This document shows, piece after piece, positions 44,309 to 54,512 of a stretch of DNA of 64,000 nucleotides; the stretch's first letter is position 1, and every line of letters starts with the position of its first letter. The DNA comes from Bacteroidales bacterium UBA4363 (GTDB lineage Bacteria; Bacteroidota; Bacteroidia; Bacteroidales; Paludibacteraceae): assembly GCA_002393965.1 (NCBI GenBank), contig DGSL01000001.1, positions 25,388 to 89,387 of the forward strand. Direction: 5' to 3'. The translations under genes and the position numbers were made by a program. Below the pieces are notes generated by a model that worked only from the letters and a program-made list of their open reading frames with translations, made no database searches and was not told the origin of the DNA.

Positions 44309-45093
44309 GCAGATACAAGAACATCATCATCGTGCTGTGTGTATTCGTCCAGGCATCAGTGACAGCCGTAGCGTCGTCGGATGACCGAAGTGACGTCTCT
44401 ATACAGCGAGAGCATGAAGCCGCGGTAGAACAATATAAAGAGGGCAACTATGAAGTAGCGGCCGCAAAATACGAGATGTTGATTGCGCAGGGCTGTCATA
44501 CGGCAGACCTTTATTATAACCTCGGAAACTGCTACTATAAGAGCAATGACATTGCCCGATCAATCCTGAACTACGAGCGAGCGTTGCTGTACGCTCCCAG
44601 CATGGAAGACGCCAGGCACAACCTGTTGCTTGCCAATGCGAAGAAAAAAGACAAGGTCGAAGAGGTGGGCGAATTCTTCCTGACGGAAAAGAAAGAAGCG
44701 CTATCGAACTGTCTGAGCAGTAATGGTTGGGCCGTGATGAGCATCGTATGTAACCTACTGATGTTAGCCTGCCTGTTGTGTTACTTCTACTACCGAAAAA
44801 GACTGTACCGTCAGATAGGATTCTGGGGTGCAGGAGTCTTTCTCCTGCTGCTCTGTCTCTCGACAGAGATGTCGCGAACGCAGAAGCGCAAGTTTGAGAA
44901 TCGGGAATATGCCATCGTGATGTCGCCGAGTGTGACGGTCTCCAGTACACCTGATGAACAGGGAGAAAACCTTGTCGTGATGCATGAAGGAATAAAGGTA
45001 AAAGTCAAGAGCCGACTGGGCAAATGGGTTGAGGTGAGACTGCCGAACGGTACCATCGGCTGGATACAGGAGACAGACATAGAAATCATATAG
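44305..45093 (+). CDS. batE: BatE, TPR and SH3-like domain membrane protein
   Basis: 262 residues. Signal peptide (to VTAVASS), TPR region (about 30-120, [20 protein letters not shown]), two close membrane segments (about 137-180) and a C-terminal bacterial SH3 domain (about 200-262, [22 protein letters not shown] ending in [11 protein letters not shown]; parts quoted). It ends the Bat operon; ligA follows after 22 bp and is probably co-transcribed. Confidence 0.92.
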   Translation: MSRYKNIIIVLCVFVQASVTAVASSDDRSDVSIQREHEAAVEQYKEGNYEVAAAKYEMLIAQGCHTADLYYNLGNCYYKSNDIARSILNYERALLYAPSMEDARHNLLLANAKKKDKVEEVGEFFLTEKKEALSNCLSSNGWAVMSIVCNLLMLACLLCYFYYRKRLYRQIGFWGAGVFLLLLCLSTEMSRTQKRKFENREYAIVMSPSVTVSSTPDEQGENLVVMHEGIKVKVKSRLGKWVEVRLPNGTIGWIQETDIEII

Positions 45094-45115
45094 AAATAAA
45101 AAACAGTCAAAGGGG

Positions 45116-47116
45116 ATGGACATCAGAAACGAAATAGAAGCCTTACGAACGGAGTTGCACCGTCATAATTACAACTATTATGTCCTGTCGCAGCCAACCA
45201 TCTCCGACTATGACTTTGACCAGAAGATGAGACATCTTCAGGAATTGGAATCGAGATATCCGGAATACTACGATCCCAATTCTCCGACGCAGCGGGTAGG
45301 CAGTGACATCAGCAAGGAATTCAAGCAGGTGAAGCATCGCTATCCGATGTTATCGTTGGGTAATACCTACTCCAAAGAAGAAGTCTCGGAATTCATTGAA
45401 AGAACGAAGCGATTTCTCGGTGAAGACATTGAAATCGTGTGTGAATTAAAATTTGACGGCACATCCATCTCGCTAACCTATGAGGGTGGTCGTCTGGTCC
45501 GTGCAGTGACGCGCGGAGACGGCGTGCAGGGAGATGACGTCACGGACAATGTAAAGACGATCCGCAGCATCCCGTTGCAACTGCCGAAGGGAGACTGGCC
45601 GGAAGAAATGGAGGTAAGGGGAGAAGTGCTGATGCCCTGGAGTGTGTTTGAGCAGTTGAACAAAGAAAGGGCGGAGCAGGAAGAGCCGTTGTTCGCGAAC
45701 CCACGGAACGCAGCCAGTGGTACCTTAAAACTCCAGAACTCATCGGAAGTTGCGAAGCGTCATCTGGACTCGTATCAATACTTCGTTATCGGAGACGGTC
45801 TGGAGGAAGAGACCCATTACGGACTATTGATGAAAGCCCGAGAATGGGGATTCAAGGTATCGGAAGCACTGAAGATTGCCCACGGTGTGGATGAAGTGTT
45901 CGACTACATCAACTATTGGGACATCGAGCGTAAGAATCTGCCGGTCGCTACGGACGGAATTGTACTGAAAGTCAATTCGAAAAGCCAGCAAGAGCGTCTG
46001 GGTTACACTGCCAAATCGCCCCGATGGGCCATTGCCTACAAATTTCAGGCAGAGAGGGCGTGTACACGTCTGAACAGTGTGTCGTTTCAGGTGGGACGGA
46101 CGGGGAAGATCACGCCAGTAGCCAACCTGGATGCGGTGCAGTTATCCGGTACGGTTGTCAAGCGAGCCTCGCTACATAATGCGGACATCATCAAGAGTCT
46201 GGACCTACATATCGGAGACATGGTCTATGTGGAAAAGGGTGGAGAGATCATCCCGAAGATAGTCGGGGTGGACACGTCGGTCCGGGTTCTACTGGGCGAT
46301 GTCGTCCGTTTTCCGTCGCGGTGTCCGGAGTGTGGAGCCACCTTGGTGCGTAACGAAGACGAGGCGGCGCACTACTGTCCGAACGAAACCGCGTGTCCTC
46401 CTCAGATAAAGGGCAAGATTGAGCATTTTGTAAGTCGGAAGGCCATGAACATCAACATAGGGGAAGAGGGTGTGGATTTGTTGTATCAGCACGAGATACT
46501 GCATGACGTAGCGGACCTGTACACCCTGAGGGAAGAAGACCTGATACGGTTGGAGCGTTGGGGAGCGAAGAGTGCCCGGAACCTGATTGAGAGTGTAGAA
46601 GAGTCGAAGAAAGTGCCGTTCGATCGGGTATTGTTTGCCTTAGGAATCCGGTATGTAGGGGAGACGGTAGCCAAGAAACTGGCGGGAGCGATGCAAAGCA
46701 TCGACCGTCTGAAAGAAGTGCGATATGAAGAGTTGCTATTGGTCGAAGAAATCGGGGAAAAGATTGCTCAGAGCGTCGAGAACTGGTTTCAGGACGAAGC
46801 GAACCTGCGGCTGGTTGAGCGGTTGAGGTCGGCGGGTCTGCAGATGGAAAAGCAGCAGACGGAAACGGGCGAAAAGCTCAAGAACCTCAGTTTTGTCATC
46901 AGTGGTACGTTTGACCGTCATTCGCGAGAAGAACTGAAAGCCCTCATAGAGCAAAACGGCGGAAAGAACAGTACGTCCGTATCCTCCAAGACGGATTACC
47001 TCCTGGCAGGTCATAACATGGGTCCTTCGAAGTTGGAAAAAGCCGGTCAATTGGGCATCAAAATCATAGGAGAAGAAGACTTTGAACAGATGATCGGAAG
47101 CGGTCAGGCTGATTAA
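45116..47116 (+). CDS. ligA: NAD-dependent DNA ligase
   Basis: 666 residues, full length. Domain Ia has [15 protein letters not shown]; the adenylated lysine is in [12 protein letters not shown] near 113; the OB fold, a Cys4 zinc finger (CPECGATL...CPNETACPP), four helix-hairpin-helix units and a C-terminal BRCT domain ([18 protein letters not shown]) follow in order. It seals nicks in replication and repair. Its position after batE is not functionally linked as far as I can see. Confidence 0.98.
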   Translation: MDIRNEIEALRTELHRHNYNYYVLSQPTISDYDFDQKMRHLQELESRYPEYYDPNSPTQRVGSDISKEFKQVKHRYPMLSLGNTYSKEEVSEFIERTKRFLGEDIEIVCELKFDGTSISLTYEGGRLVRAVTRGDGVQGDDVTDNVKTIRSIPLQLPKGDWPEEMEVRGEVLMPWSVFEQLNKERAEQEEPLFANPRNAASGTLKLQNSSEVAKRHLDSYQYFVIGDGLEEETHYGLLMKAREWGFKVSEALKIAHGVDEVFDYINYWDIERKNLPVATDGIVLKVNSKSQQERLGYTAKSPRWAIAYKFQAERACTRLNSVSFQVGRTGKITPVANLDAVQLSGTVVKRASLHNADIIKSLDLHIGDMVYVEKGGEIIPKIVGVDTSVRVLLGDVVRFPSRCPECGATLVRNEDEAAHYCPNETACPPQIKGKIEHFVSRKAMNINIGEEGVDLLYQHEILHDVADLYTLREEDLIRLERWGAKSARNLIESVEESKKVPFDRVLFALGIRYVGETVAKKLAGAMQSIDRLKEVRYEELLLVEEIGEKIAQSVENWFQDEANLRLVERLRSAGLQMEKQQTETGEKLKNLSFVISGTFDRHSREELKALIEQNGGKNSTSVSSKTDYLLAGHNMGPSKLEKAGQLGIKIIGEEDFEQMIGSGQAD

Positions 47117-47166
47117 GTAAAATACTGAAAGTGACTATCTGTCAGAATAAAGAAACAGAAAATATT

Positions 47167-47174
47167 TATATTTG
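47167..47174 (+). promoter_or_regulatory. -7 promoter element (TATATTTG) before the DUF6913-like gene
   Basis: Exact TAnnTTTG match, 62 bp before the ATG at 47237. Confidence 0.5.
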
Positions 47175-47236
47175 TAACATCAAATCATCCTTGTGATAGC
47201 ATTGAAGAATGCGAAACCCTCTTGAAGAGACGGAGT

Positions 47237-47791
47237 ATGGACCTTGCCACAAAAATAAAGCTTTATTTTGCCCATAAAGAGTTGAAAAAAGCTCTGAAGG
47301 TTCCGCGTCGTGTTGCCTATCCCAACATGAGTGACGTTAAAAACATTCTGGTACTATTCAAGAGTGATGAAAACGAGCGTAATGAAGCGTTGAAGAAGAT
47401 CGTGGCTGAGATGCGTCTGAAAGGTCAGAAGGCATATCTATGGGGTTATCTGCCGACGAAGAAAGGTCCGGACACGCCGATCCGTCCGGAATACAGGCTC
47501 TTCGGTCAGGGAGACTTGAACCATATTGGATTGCCGAATAAAGCATTGACGGAAGAGTTGCGTCTGATTTCCTATGATGTAGTGATATCGTTGGATCAGG
47601 AAGACAGTCTGGTGCTGGACTATCTGTTGCTGAATGCGAGATCGCGTTTCAGAGCCGGTCGCAAGCGCAGTATAAAAGGATTGGCAGACCTGATGATAGA
47701 GATGAACGAAGAGACGTCTGCCGAGTACTTAATGGAGCAGATACTTAAATATCTGAACAGTATTCAGCCAAAAGAAGAATTAAAATCGTAA
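47237..47791 (+). CDS. DUF6913-like conserved protein
   Basis: About 184 residues from the ATG at 47237; a TTG at 47222 is also in frame. The protein begins MDLATKIKLYFAHKELKKAL, has a Rossmann-like NILVLFKSDENERNEALKKI and YDVVISLDQEDSLVLDYLL, and ends in a helical tail. Proteins like this lie just before dapA in many Bacteroidota and are classed as DUF6913 as far as I recall. Function unknown. A promoter for dapA overlaps its stop codon. Confidence 0.8.
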   Translation: MDLATKIKLYFAHKELKKALKVPRRVAYPNMSDVKNILVLFKSDENERNEALKKIVAEMRLKGQKAYLWGYLPTKKGPDTPIRPEYRLFGQGDLNHIGLPNKALTEELRLISYDVVISLDQEDSLVLDYLLLNARSRFRAGRKRSIKGLADLMIEMNEETSAEYLMEQILKYLNSIQPKEELKS

Positions 47792-47796
47792 CTTTG
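47789..47796 (+). promoter_or_regulatory. -7 promoter element (TAACTTTG) of dapA
   Basis: TAACTTTG is an exact consensus; its first three bases are the stop codon of the preceding gene. The dapA start is 81 bp downstream. Confidence 0.5.
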
Positions 47797-47876
47797 TCCA
47801 TTCAAAGAACAGGGGTCGGGAGGAGTCATAATGAGAAACGAATCTTTCGGACCTTGTGTTGTCGTAAAAAAACAGT

Positions 47877-48770
47877 ATGGGTAGATTAAATTTAACCGGA
47901 CTTGGAATTGCATTGATCACTCCGTTCAACGAAGACGAGAGTGTGGATTATGAATCACTTGGGAATCTGTTGGACTATCAATTGCGTAACGGTGCCAATT
48001 ATTTCGTCGTCTTAGGTACGACGGCAGAGACTCCGACGCTCAGTGAAGAAGAGAAAGAAGAGGTCAAGCGGTTCATCGTCAAGCGCGTCAACCATCGCGT
48101 ACCCCTGATACTCGGATGTGGAGGCAACTGCACGTCGTCGGTCGTGGAGCAAGCCAAGAAGGTAGATCCGAAAGACTTTGACGCCATCCTGAGTGTCTCT
48201 CCGTATTACAACAAGCCGTCGCAAGAAGGTTTGTATCAGCACTTCAAGAGCATTGCGGATGCCTCTCCGGTGCCAGTAGTCCTGTATAATGTTCCTGGTC
48301 GGACGGGTGTGAATATTTCAGCCTCGACCACGTTGCGTCTGGCAGGACACGAAAACGTCATCGCCATCAAAGAGGCGAGTGGCAATATGAGTCAGATAGA
48401 CGAAATCATCGAAAACAAGCCGAAGGACTTCGTCGTCATCAGTGGTGACGACGGAATCACGTTCCCTCTGATTACACTGGGAGCGGTGGGTGTGATTTCG
48501 GTGATAGGCAATGCCTTTCCGGCTGAATTCAGTCGAATGGTCCGTCTGACGCTGGACGGGGACTATGAAAGTGCGCGAAAGATACACAGGCGGTTCAGTG
48601 AGTTGTTCAGCCTACTGTTTGTAGATGGTAACCCAGCTGGTGTCAAATCGATGCTTTCGATGATGGGTTTTGCCAAGAACAAGTTGCGTCTGCCATTGGT
48701 ACCGACCACCATCACCACGTTTGAGAAAATCAAGTCAGTACTGGACAAGCTGAACATCAAAATCAGTTGA
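47877..48770 (+). CDS. dapA: 4-hydroxy-tetrahydrodipicolinate synthase
   Basis: 297 residues. A TIM-barrel aldolase that condenses pyruvate with aspartate semialdehyde in lysine and diaminopimelate synthesis. Visible features are GTTAETPTLSEEE near 44, the active-site Tyr in YNVPGRTGVNIS and the Schiff-base Lys in VIAIKEASGN near 165. Alone between its promoter and a terminator (48829-48864). Confidence 0.98.
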   Translation: MGRLNLTGLGIALITPFNEDESVDYESLGNLLDYQLRNGANYFVVLGTTAETPTLSEEEKEEVKRFIVKRVNHRVPLILGCGGNCTSSVVEQAKKVDPKDFDAILSVSPYYNKPSQEGLYQHFKSIADASPVPVVLYNVPGRTGVNISASTTLRLAGHENVIAIKEASGNMSQIDEIIENKPKDFVVISGDDGITFPLITLGAVGVISVIGNAFPAEFSRMVRLTLDGDYESARKIHRRFSELFSLLFVDGNPAGVKSMLSMMGFAKNKLRLPLVPTTITTFEKIKSVLDKLNIKIS

Positions 48771-48828
48771 GAGAGGCGTAGAAGCCAGAAGTGTGGCATC
48801 AGAAAGCCACTGACATTCTAACATATAG

Positions 48829-48864
48829 AATCCGATAACTGGAGTGCAGTTGTCGGATTTTTTG
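48829..48864 (+). terminator. Terminator after dapA
   Basis: AATCCGATAACT (48829-48840) pairs with AGTTGTCGGATT (48848-48859), one G-T pair, followed by T. Confidence 0.85.
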
Positions 48865-48900
48865 TCATGTAGCCACGAGAATACATGACATAATGACATG
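48863..48900. promoter_or_regulatory. Inverted repeat with a third half-site upstream of clpB
   Basis: TGTCATGT (48863-48870) and ACATGACA (48883-48890) are perfect inverted copies; a third, direct half-site ATGACATG follows at 48893-48900. The clpB ATG is 72 bp downstream. It is not a CIRCE element. It could be the site of a stress regulator. Confidence 0.45.
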
Positions 48901-48972
48901 ATTGGTAAAATGGCAGAAGATTTGAATAGAGGAGTGTAGAGAAACTAAAAAAAGAAATAAGGAGGAAAGGAC

Positions 48973-51564
48973 ATGAACTTCGAAAAAATGACAATCAAAT
49001 CCCAGGAAGCGATCCGAAAGGCGCTGGAGATAGTCCGGGAAAGCGGTCAGCAGCGGATAGAGACGGCCCATCTGTTGAAAGCCGTTGCATTGACAGGCGA
49101 AAATGTCGTCGCATTCCTATTCAGCAAGATGGGGGTAAATCCGTCGAATATCATCCGCAGTGTGGATGAGAAGATAGCCTCCTATCCGAAAGTCAGCGGA
49201 GGGGAGCCCTACTTGAGTGAGGAAAGCAATAAAGTGCTTGAGAAATCGGAGAAATACGCCCAGGAAGACGGAGATCAGTATGTCTCGTTGGAATACATCC
49301 TATTGGCCTTGCTGACGGAGAAGAATCCGATGAGTGACCTGATGAAAGACCAGGGGATGCGTGAGCAGGACCTGCGTGCCGCCATACAGGAACTCCGCAA
49401 GGGCAGCAAGGTACGTAGTCAGAATGCGGAAGACACCTATCGCAGTCTGGAGAAATACGCCGTGAACCTGAACGAGAAAGCGTTGAACGGTAAACTGGAC
49501 CCTGTCATCGGTCGTGATGACGAGATACGCCGAGTGTTGCAGATACTGAGTCGTCGTACCAAGAACAACCCAATCCTGATTGGAGAGCCGGGTACGGGAA
49601 AAACAGCCATAGCGGAGGGGTTAGCCTACCGTATTATCCGCGGAGACGTCCCAGAGAACCTGAAGACCAAGCAGATCTTCTCGTTGGACATGGGAGCGCT
49701 CGTAGCCGGAGCGAAGTACAAAGGCGAATTCGAAGAGCGTCTGAAATCCGTCATCAATGAAGTGGTCAAATCAGAAGGTCAAATCATCCTCTTCATAGAC
49801 GAGATACATACGCTGGTCGGAGCTGGCGGAGGAGAAGGAGCGATGGACGCTGCCAACATCCTGAAACCGGCGTTGGCAAGGGGTGAGTTGCGTGCCATCG
49901 GAGCGACGACGCTGGAAGAGTATCAGAAATACTTCGAAAAAGACAAAGCCTTGGAGCGTCGTTTTCAGAAGGTGATGGTCGAGGAGCCTGATGAAGCGAG
50001 CTGTATCTCGATTCTGAGGGGTCTGAAAGAGCGTTATGAAAACCATCATAAAGTGCGCATCAAAGACGATGCACTGATAGCCGCCGTCGAGTTGTCGAGT
50101 CGATACATCTCAGACAGATTCCTGCCGGACAAAGCCATTGACCTGGTGGATGAAGCGGCAGCGCACCTGCGGATGCAGATGGACAGTGTGCCGGAAGAGC
50201 TGGACGACGTAGAGCGAGACATCAAGCAGCTGGAGATAGAGCGAGAGGCAATCAAGCGTGATGAAACCAACACGAAGAAGTTGGAGGATATCAACCGTGA
50301 AATTGCCGAGTTGCGAGAGAAAGAGACCGATCTGAAAAGTCGTTGGACCAATGAGAAGAAGCACGTCAATGCGATCCAGCAGTTGAAAATCGACATTGAG
50401 AACTACCGTTATCAGGCGGAGCGTGCGGAGCAGGAAGGTGATTACGGTAAGGTTGCCGAACTGCGATATGGCAAGATCAAAGAGGCGGAGCGTCAGATAG
50501 GAGAAGAGCAGGAAGCCCTGAAAAAACAGCAGGGAGACCATCCTATGATAAAAGAAGAGATAGACAGTGACGACATAGCGGAAATCGTCTCGAAATGGAC
50601 GGGCATCCCTGTCACCCGAATGATGGAGAGCGAGAAGAAGAAACTGCTGCATCTGGAAGACGAGCTGCACAAGCGCGTCATCGGTCAGGACGAGGCGATA
50701 CAAGCCATCTCCGATGCGGTACGTCGTAGCCGTGCGGGCCTTCAGGACCCGAAGCGTCCTATCGGTTCGTTCATCTTCATGGGAACGACGGGAGTAGGCA
50801 AGACCGAGTTGGCGAAAGCGTTGGCGGACTTCCTTTTTGACGATGAAAACATGATGACGCGAATTGACATGAGTGAATATCAGGAGAAATTCAGTGTCTC
50901 GCGTCTGATCGGAGCTCCTCCGGGATATGTCGGATACGACGAAGGGGGGCAGTTGACAGAGGCAGTCCGTCGGAAACCGTACTCCGTCGTCCTGTTTGAC
51001 GAGATCGAGAAGGCGCATCCTGACGTATTCAACATCCTATTGCAAGTATTGGATGACGGTCGTCTGACAGACAATAAGGGTCGTACGGTGAACTTCAAGA
51101 ACACGATTATCATCATGACCTCCAATCTGGGTTCGAGCCTCATACGTGAGAACTTCGAGAAAATCACGCCGGAGAACCAGAGTGAGGTGGTGGAAAAAAC
51201 GAAGGGCGAAGTCTTCGAGATGTTGAAAAAGACGATCCGTCCGGAATTTCTGAACCGAATTGACGAAATCATCATGTTCACGCCGCTGAATCAGGCGGAG
51301 ATCCGTAAGATCGTTCAACTCCAAATGGACAAGATCGTCGGGATGCTGGAAGAGAGTGGAGTAACGATCCGCATGACAGACGCTGCCGTGGACTGCATCA
51401 GTCAGGAAGGATACGATCCGGAATTAGGTGCCCGTCCTGTCAAGCGAGTGATCCAGCGATACGTACTGAACGAATTAAGTAAGGCGTTGATTGCCGAGAC
51501 GGTCAATAAGGATCGTCCGATCACGATTGATGCGAAAGAGGGAAAACTCTTTTTCAGCAACTGA
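48973..51564 (+). CDS. clpB: ATP-dependent disaggregase ClpB
   Basis: 863 residues. N-domain (1-145), first AAA+ domain with Walker [15 protein letters not shown] near 205, coiled-coil middle domain (about 405-525, [19 protein letters not shown] type heptads), second AAA+ domain with [14 protein letters not shown] near 605 and the C-terminal region. The long middle domain separates ClpB from ClpA/ClpC. It rescues aggregated proteins with DnaK. A palindromic site precedes it and a strong terminator follows. Confidence 0.98.
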   Translation: MNFEKMTIKSQEAIRKALEIVRESGQQRIETAHLLKAVALTGENVVAFLFSKMGVNPSNIIRSVDEKIASYPKVSGGEPYLSEESNKVLEKSEKYAQEDGDQYVSLEYILLALLTEKNPMSDLMKDQGMREQDLRAAIQELRKGSKVRSQNAEDTYRSLEKYAVNLNEKALNGKLDPVIGRDDEIRRVLQILSRRTKNNPILIGEPGTGKTAIAEGLAYRIIRGDVPENLKTKQIFSLDMGALVAGAKYKGEFEERLKSVINEVVKSEGQIILFIDEIHTLVGAGGGEGAMDAANILKPALARGELRAIGATTLEEYQKYFEKDKALERRFQKVMVEEPDEASCISILRGLKERYENHHKVRIKDDALIAAVELSSRYISDRFLPDKAIDLVDEAAAHLRMQMDSVPEELDDVERDIKQLEIEREAIKRDETNTKKLEDINREIAELREKETDLKSRWTNEKKHVNAIQQLKIDIENYRYQAERAEQEGDYGKVAELRYGKIKEAERQIGEEQEALKKQQGDHPMIKEEIDSDDIAEIVSKWTGIPVTRMMESEKKKLLHLEDELHKRVIGQDEAIQAISDAVRRSRAGLQDPKRPIGSFIFMGTTGVGKTELAKALADFLFDDENMMTRIDMSEYQEKFSVSRLIGAPPGYVGYDEGGQLTEAVRRKPYSVVLFDEIEKAHPDVFNILLQVLDDGRLTDNKGRTVNFKNTIIIMTSNLGSSLIRENFEKITPENQSEVVEKTKGEVFEMLKKTIRPEFLNRIDEIIMFTPLNQAEIRKIVQLQMDKIVGMLEESGVTIRMTDAAVDCISQEGYDPELGARPVKRVIQRYVLNELSKALIAETVNKDRPITIDAKEGKLFFSN

Positions 51565-51579
51565 GAAAGTTCACAATAA

Positions 51580-51623
51580 AAAAGAAACAGGAGGCGGAAA
51601 TGATCCGTCTCCTGTTTCTTTTT
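51580..51623. terminator. Bidirectional terminator between clpB and the FadL-like gene
   Basis: Arms 51581-51598 and 51604-51621 pair over 18 positions with one G-T pair; A and T runs flank both sides, so it can serve the two convergent genes. Confidence 0.9.
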
Positions 51624-51655
51624 TATTCGTTTTCTCTCTGTGGGGGTGGGGAAGA

Positions 51656-53206
51656 TCAAAACTTCAGTCCTGCCGTCAGAGCGATGATATTGGTCAGGGA
51701 ATTCAGACGGGCTGAAGGAGGATTGCCCTGAAGTTGAATATTATTCACCTCGGCATTGTAGGCATAGAAATCGGACTTGTTCTGGCGCAGCATATATGCC
51801 ATGTCGACGAACCAGCCGTTGTAGCGATAGCCGATGCCGGCGGTATAGTAATTGGTCCAACGGTCCACGATATATTCAGGGTTGGTATAGACGGTATTGT
51901 TATACTGCAGTTTGGTAGCCTTCTTCGGTTCCTCGAACGGGCTTGTCACGAACGCATAGCCGAGTCGAGCGTAGAGACCTTTGTACACGTTCATTTCCAG
52001 TCCGATACGTCCGGAGTGGGAAGCCTTGAGAGTCTTCTCGATGCGGTCGTTCTCGTAGGAGTAGGAAGCGTGTGAATCATAGTCCGAATCGAAGGACATG
52101 GAATTGAAATCGGTGAGTTCATAGTCCAGGCTGAGGAGTCCGCGGTGTCCGAGGATGAATGCGAGGCTGAAATTATAGCGCCAAGGCGTATTGAGTTCGT
52201 AGGAATTGTTGCGTGACGGCAGGAAGTAGTTGTAGTCCTGATCCATTCTGGTGTGGATGGAGCTATTCCAATTCTCCTCGATGCCGTAATCCTCGTTGGA
52301 GGAAAGGAAGAAAGTAGGGGTGTGGACGGCAGCGCCTATTCTGATCTGGTCTATCGGTCGGACGATGATACCGAGTCCGAAATTGAATCCGACGCCTTTG
52401 GCTTCGAACTGATCACGTTTGAGCAGGTCGCCATTGTTCTCGAACGCCTCGGAGTAGTAGGAGGTGTAGGAGTAGTCGATGTCGCGTAATCCCATCGAGA
52501 AACCCCAGTAAACCTTATTGCTGACATTCATGCCAAAGGCGATGTTCCATTCGTTGATGTATCCGTCCTCTCTGATATCGTAGGCCGGGGTTACGGTCTC
52601 GCCGTCGTCGATAGCCCTGTTCCACTGGTCGTTGGTTGTGGCATCGGGATTGATCAGATAGCCCTCGTATCCGAGAACGGAGAGGTCGGCGCAATCGACA
52701 TTATCCGAATTGATATCGGCAGCCTGGAGTCCGTGTCCGCTGGTCATTGCAGCCATGTAGTCCGTCATGGACGTGGTGTTTGCGGCTCCATTGACGGAGA
52801 ACTTCCGGTGGAAATCCTTGAGTTTGTTGAACGTGAAACCGAAGTTATAGTTCACGACTCCCTTGTCCTTCCCGGTCGGTATGGAGCAGATGAACGAGAG
52901 ATTATTCAACGGGACATGGGTTTTGGTTTCCTTGGAGGTGATGCCGTCCATTTTTCCCTTTGTTGTGTTGATATTGAGTCCGGTACCGATTGATACCTCG
53001 TTGGAGCGATAGACACCCAGTCCTGCGGGGTTGATACCGACGGCCGATGCGTCGCCACCCAATGCTCCGAATGCACCAGCCATACCCATGTATCGTGCCG
53101 TACCGATAATGTCGGTCTGGGAATATCGCAAAGCGTCGTATTCATTCTGTGCATAGCCCGCCATGGAAGTGAGGGCGAGAAGAGTCAGTGCGATTGATTT
53201 TTTCAT
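51656..53206 (-). CDS. FadL/OmpP1/TodX-like outer membrane protein
   Basis: 516 residues. Signal peptide to SMAGYAQ, then the family's N-terminal plug signature: DIIGTARYMGMAGAFGALGG and SAVGINPAGLGVYRSNEV. The rest is a barrel with strongly alternating strands, ending NIIALTAGLKF with terminal Phe. FadL-type channels carry hydrophobic molecules across the outer membrane. No promoter matching TAnnTTTG is seen in front of it. Confidence 0.93.
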   Translation of the reverse strand: MKKSIALTLLALTSMAGYAQNEYDALRYSQTDIIGTARYMGMAGAFGALGGDASAVGINPAGLGVYRSNEVSIGTGLNINTTKGKMDGITSKETKTHVPLNNLSFICSIPTGKDKGVVNYNFGFTFNKLKDFHRKFSVNGAANTTSMTDYMAAMTSGHGLQAADINSDNVDCADLSVLGYEGYLINPDATTNDQWNRAIDDGETVTPAYDIREDGYINEWNIAFGMNVSNKVYWGFSMGLRDIDYSYTSYYSEAFENNGDLLKRDQFEAKGVGFNFGLGIIVRPIDQIRIGAAVHTPTFFLSSNEDYGIEENWNSSIHTRMDQDYNYFLPSRNNSYELNTPWRYNFSLAFILGHRGLLSLDYELTDFNSMSFDSDYDSHASYSYENDRIEKTLKASHSGRIGLEMNVYKGLYARLGYAFVTSPFEEPKKATKLQYNNTVYTNPEYIVDRWTNYYTAGIGYRYNGWFVDMAYMLRQNKSDFYAYNAEVNNIQLQGNPPSARLNSLTNIIALTAGLKF

Positions 53207-53255
53207 TGTATGCGTTTTATTATTTATTTTTTTCGTTCAGTAAACGGTCAAACGT

Positions 53256-54347
53256 CTATCTGCGTCCACCGCCACGTGATCCACCGCCGCTGTAGCCACC
53301 GGAACGAGATCCGCCACCACTGTAGCCGCCGGAACGCGATCCGCCGCCGCTATAGGATCCACCTGAAGAGCGGTAGGAGGAGCCGGACGAAGAGCTGCCT
53401 GAAGAGCGGTATCCGCCGGAGGAAGAACCAGAACGGTAGGAAGAGGAGGAAGAGGATCCGGAAGAACGATAGCCCGAACCAGGGCGGTTGGTCGTACCGT
53501 TGCGGTAGTAATTGCCGTTGGAAGAGTTGCCTGAGCTGCGGTATCCAGAGCCGTTTCTATTGGTTCCAATACTATTGCGATAGGAGGCGGAGCCGTTGCG
53601 GTAGGAGCCACCACGGTTGCCGCGGTAGTAGTTCCCTCTGTGGATATCGCGACGATAGCGTTCGGAGTTCATATAGTGGTGACGGTTGTGTCTCCAGCGA
53701 TAGGAATCGTGCCAGTAGTAGCGAGGGTAGCCCCATCCATAATAGTGGCGATAGTAAGGATAGTGATAGTAGGTAGAGTAGTACCAAGGATAGTGCCAAC
53801 CCCAATCCCAGGAGTAGTAGGGGTGGTAATAGCCCCAGTTGAGCGACCATCCCCAGTGGTAGTAGGGGCGATAGAGCGACCAACCAGCCCAGTCGGCAGC
53901 CATTCCGACGCCTAAACCGAGTGCGAAGGCAGCCAGTTCGTCGTCATCGTCGTCGATGACCACTGCGTTGTTGTGATACTTCCGGATTCGGTTGGAGTAG
54001 GTATAGTTCTCGTCGTCATTATCCGGCAGGTAGGAGTTCTGGGAATCGGAGGCAGCTCTGGCCGCCTTGGCATCGATGGTAAAACCTTCCTGGTAGGAAA
54101 TGATTCTGCCGTCGTCATTGCGTTTGACTTCGGCATAGAAAACCGTATCGCCGCTCACTCCGGTAATTTCCTTCTCCACGGTGGGAGACTGAGCTTTTTT
54201 TTCGTTATTTGCCTTGAGGGCAGCGGCAGCGGCAGCCTTATCGGCAGCCTGGTCCTTCGAAGAATAGTAGATATCGTCCACGTATCCTTGTGCCATAAGT
54301 GAGACAGGAATCCACAGAAAAAGCAAAGAGAAGAGATTTTTTTTCAT
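53256..54347 (-). CDS. Secreted low-complexity protein, Tyr/His-rich then Gly/Ser/Arg-rich
   Basis: About 363 residues from the ATG at 54347 (the frame is open to 54362). Signal peptide to LMAQG, an Ala/Lys-rich helical part (about 15-100), a short hydrophobic stretch around ALGLGVGMAADWAGW, then a region dominated by Tyr, His and Trp (about 155-220; YYHWGW, HPYYSWDWGWHYPW) and a C-terminal tail of Ser, Gly, Arg and Tyr repeats (SSGGYRSSG, GGGSRSGGYS) ending GGGRR. The repeats are near-identical units. I do not recognise a function; surface adhesion or metal binding by His/Tyr are possibilities only. Confidence 0.8.
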   Translation of the reverse strand: MKKNLFSLLFLWIPVSLMAQGYVDDIYYSSKDQAADKAAAAAALKANNEKKAQSPTVEKEITGVSGDTVFYAEVKRNDDGRIISYQEGFTIDAKAARAASDSQNSYLPDNDDENYTYSNRIRKYHNNAVVIDDDDDELAAFALGLGVGMAADWAGWSLYRPYYHWGWSLNWGYYHPYYSWDWGWHYPWYYSTYYHYPYYRHYYGWGYPRYYWHDSYRWRHNRHHYMNSERYRRDIHRGNYYRGNRGGSYRNGSASYRNSIGTNRNGSGYRSSGNSSNGNYYRNGTTNRPGSGYRSSGSSSSSSYRSGSSSGGYRSSGSSSSGSSYRSSGGSYSGGGSRSGGYSGGGSRSGGYSGGGSRGGGRR

Positions 54348-54460
54348 TTTTAATTCCTCCATATTGTTTTAAGGGGTTCTTATTCTACAATAAAAAAATA
54401 AACGTTTACCTACAGGATTGCAAAGAAGGTGCCATTGGTAGGTTTTCTGTAAAAAAAATC

Positions 54461-54468
54461 TACTTTTG
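54461..54468 (+). promoter_or_regulatory. -7 promoter element (TACTTTTG) of prmA-nadD
   Basis: Exact TAnnTTTG match, 44 bp before the prmA ATG at 54513. Confidence 0.55.
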
Positions 54469-54512
54469 CACTTACAAATATGCGAAAATAATCATTAAAA
54501 AACAATACGAGT

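Noticed and set aside
50110-51018. 302-codon minus-strand frame opposite clpB
   Set aside because: It is a shadow of the strongly biased clpB codons; clpB is certain.
53210-53776. 188-codon plus-strand frame opposite the Gly/Ser/Arg-rich gene
   Set aside because: Its Ser/Arg/Cys composition is the mirror of the repeats on the other strand; there is no signal or domain.
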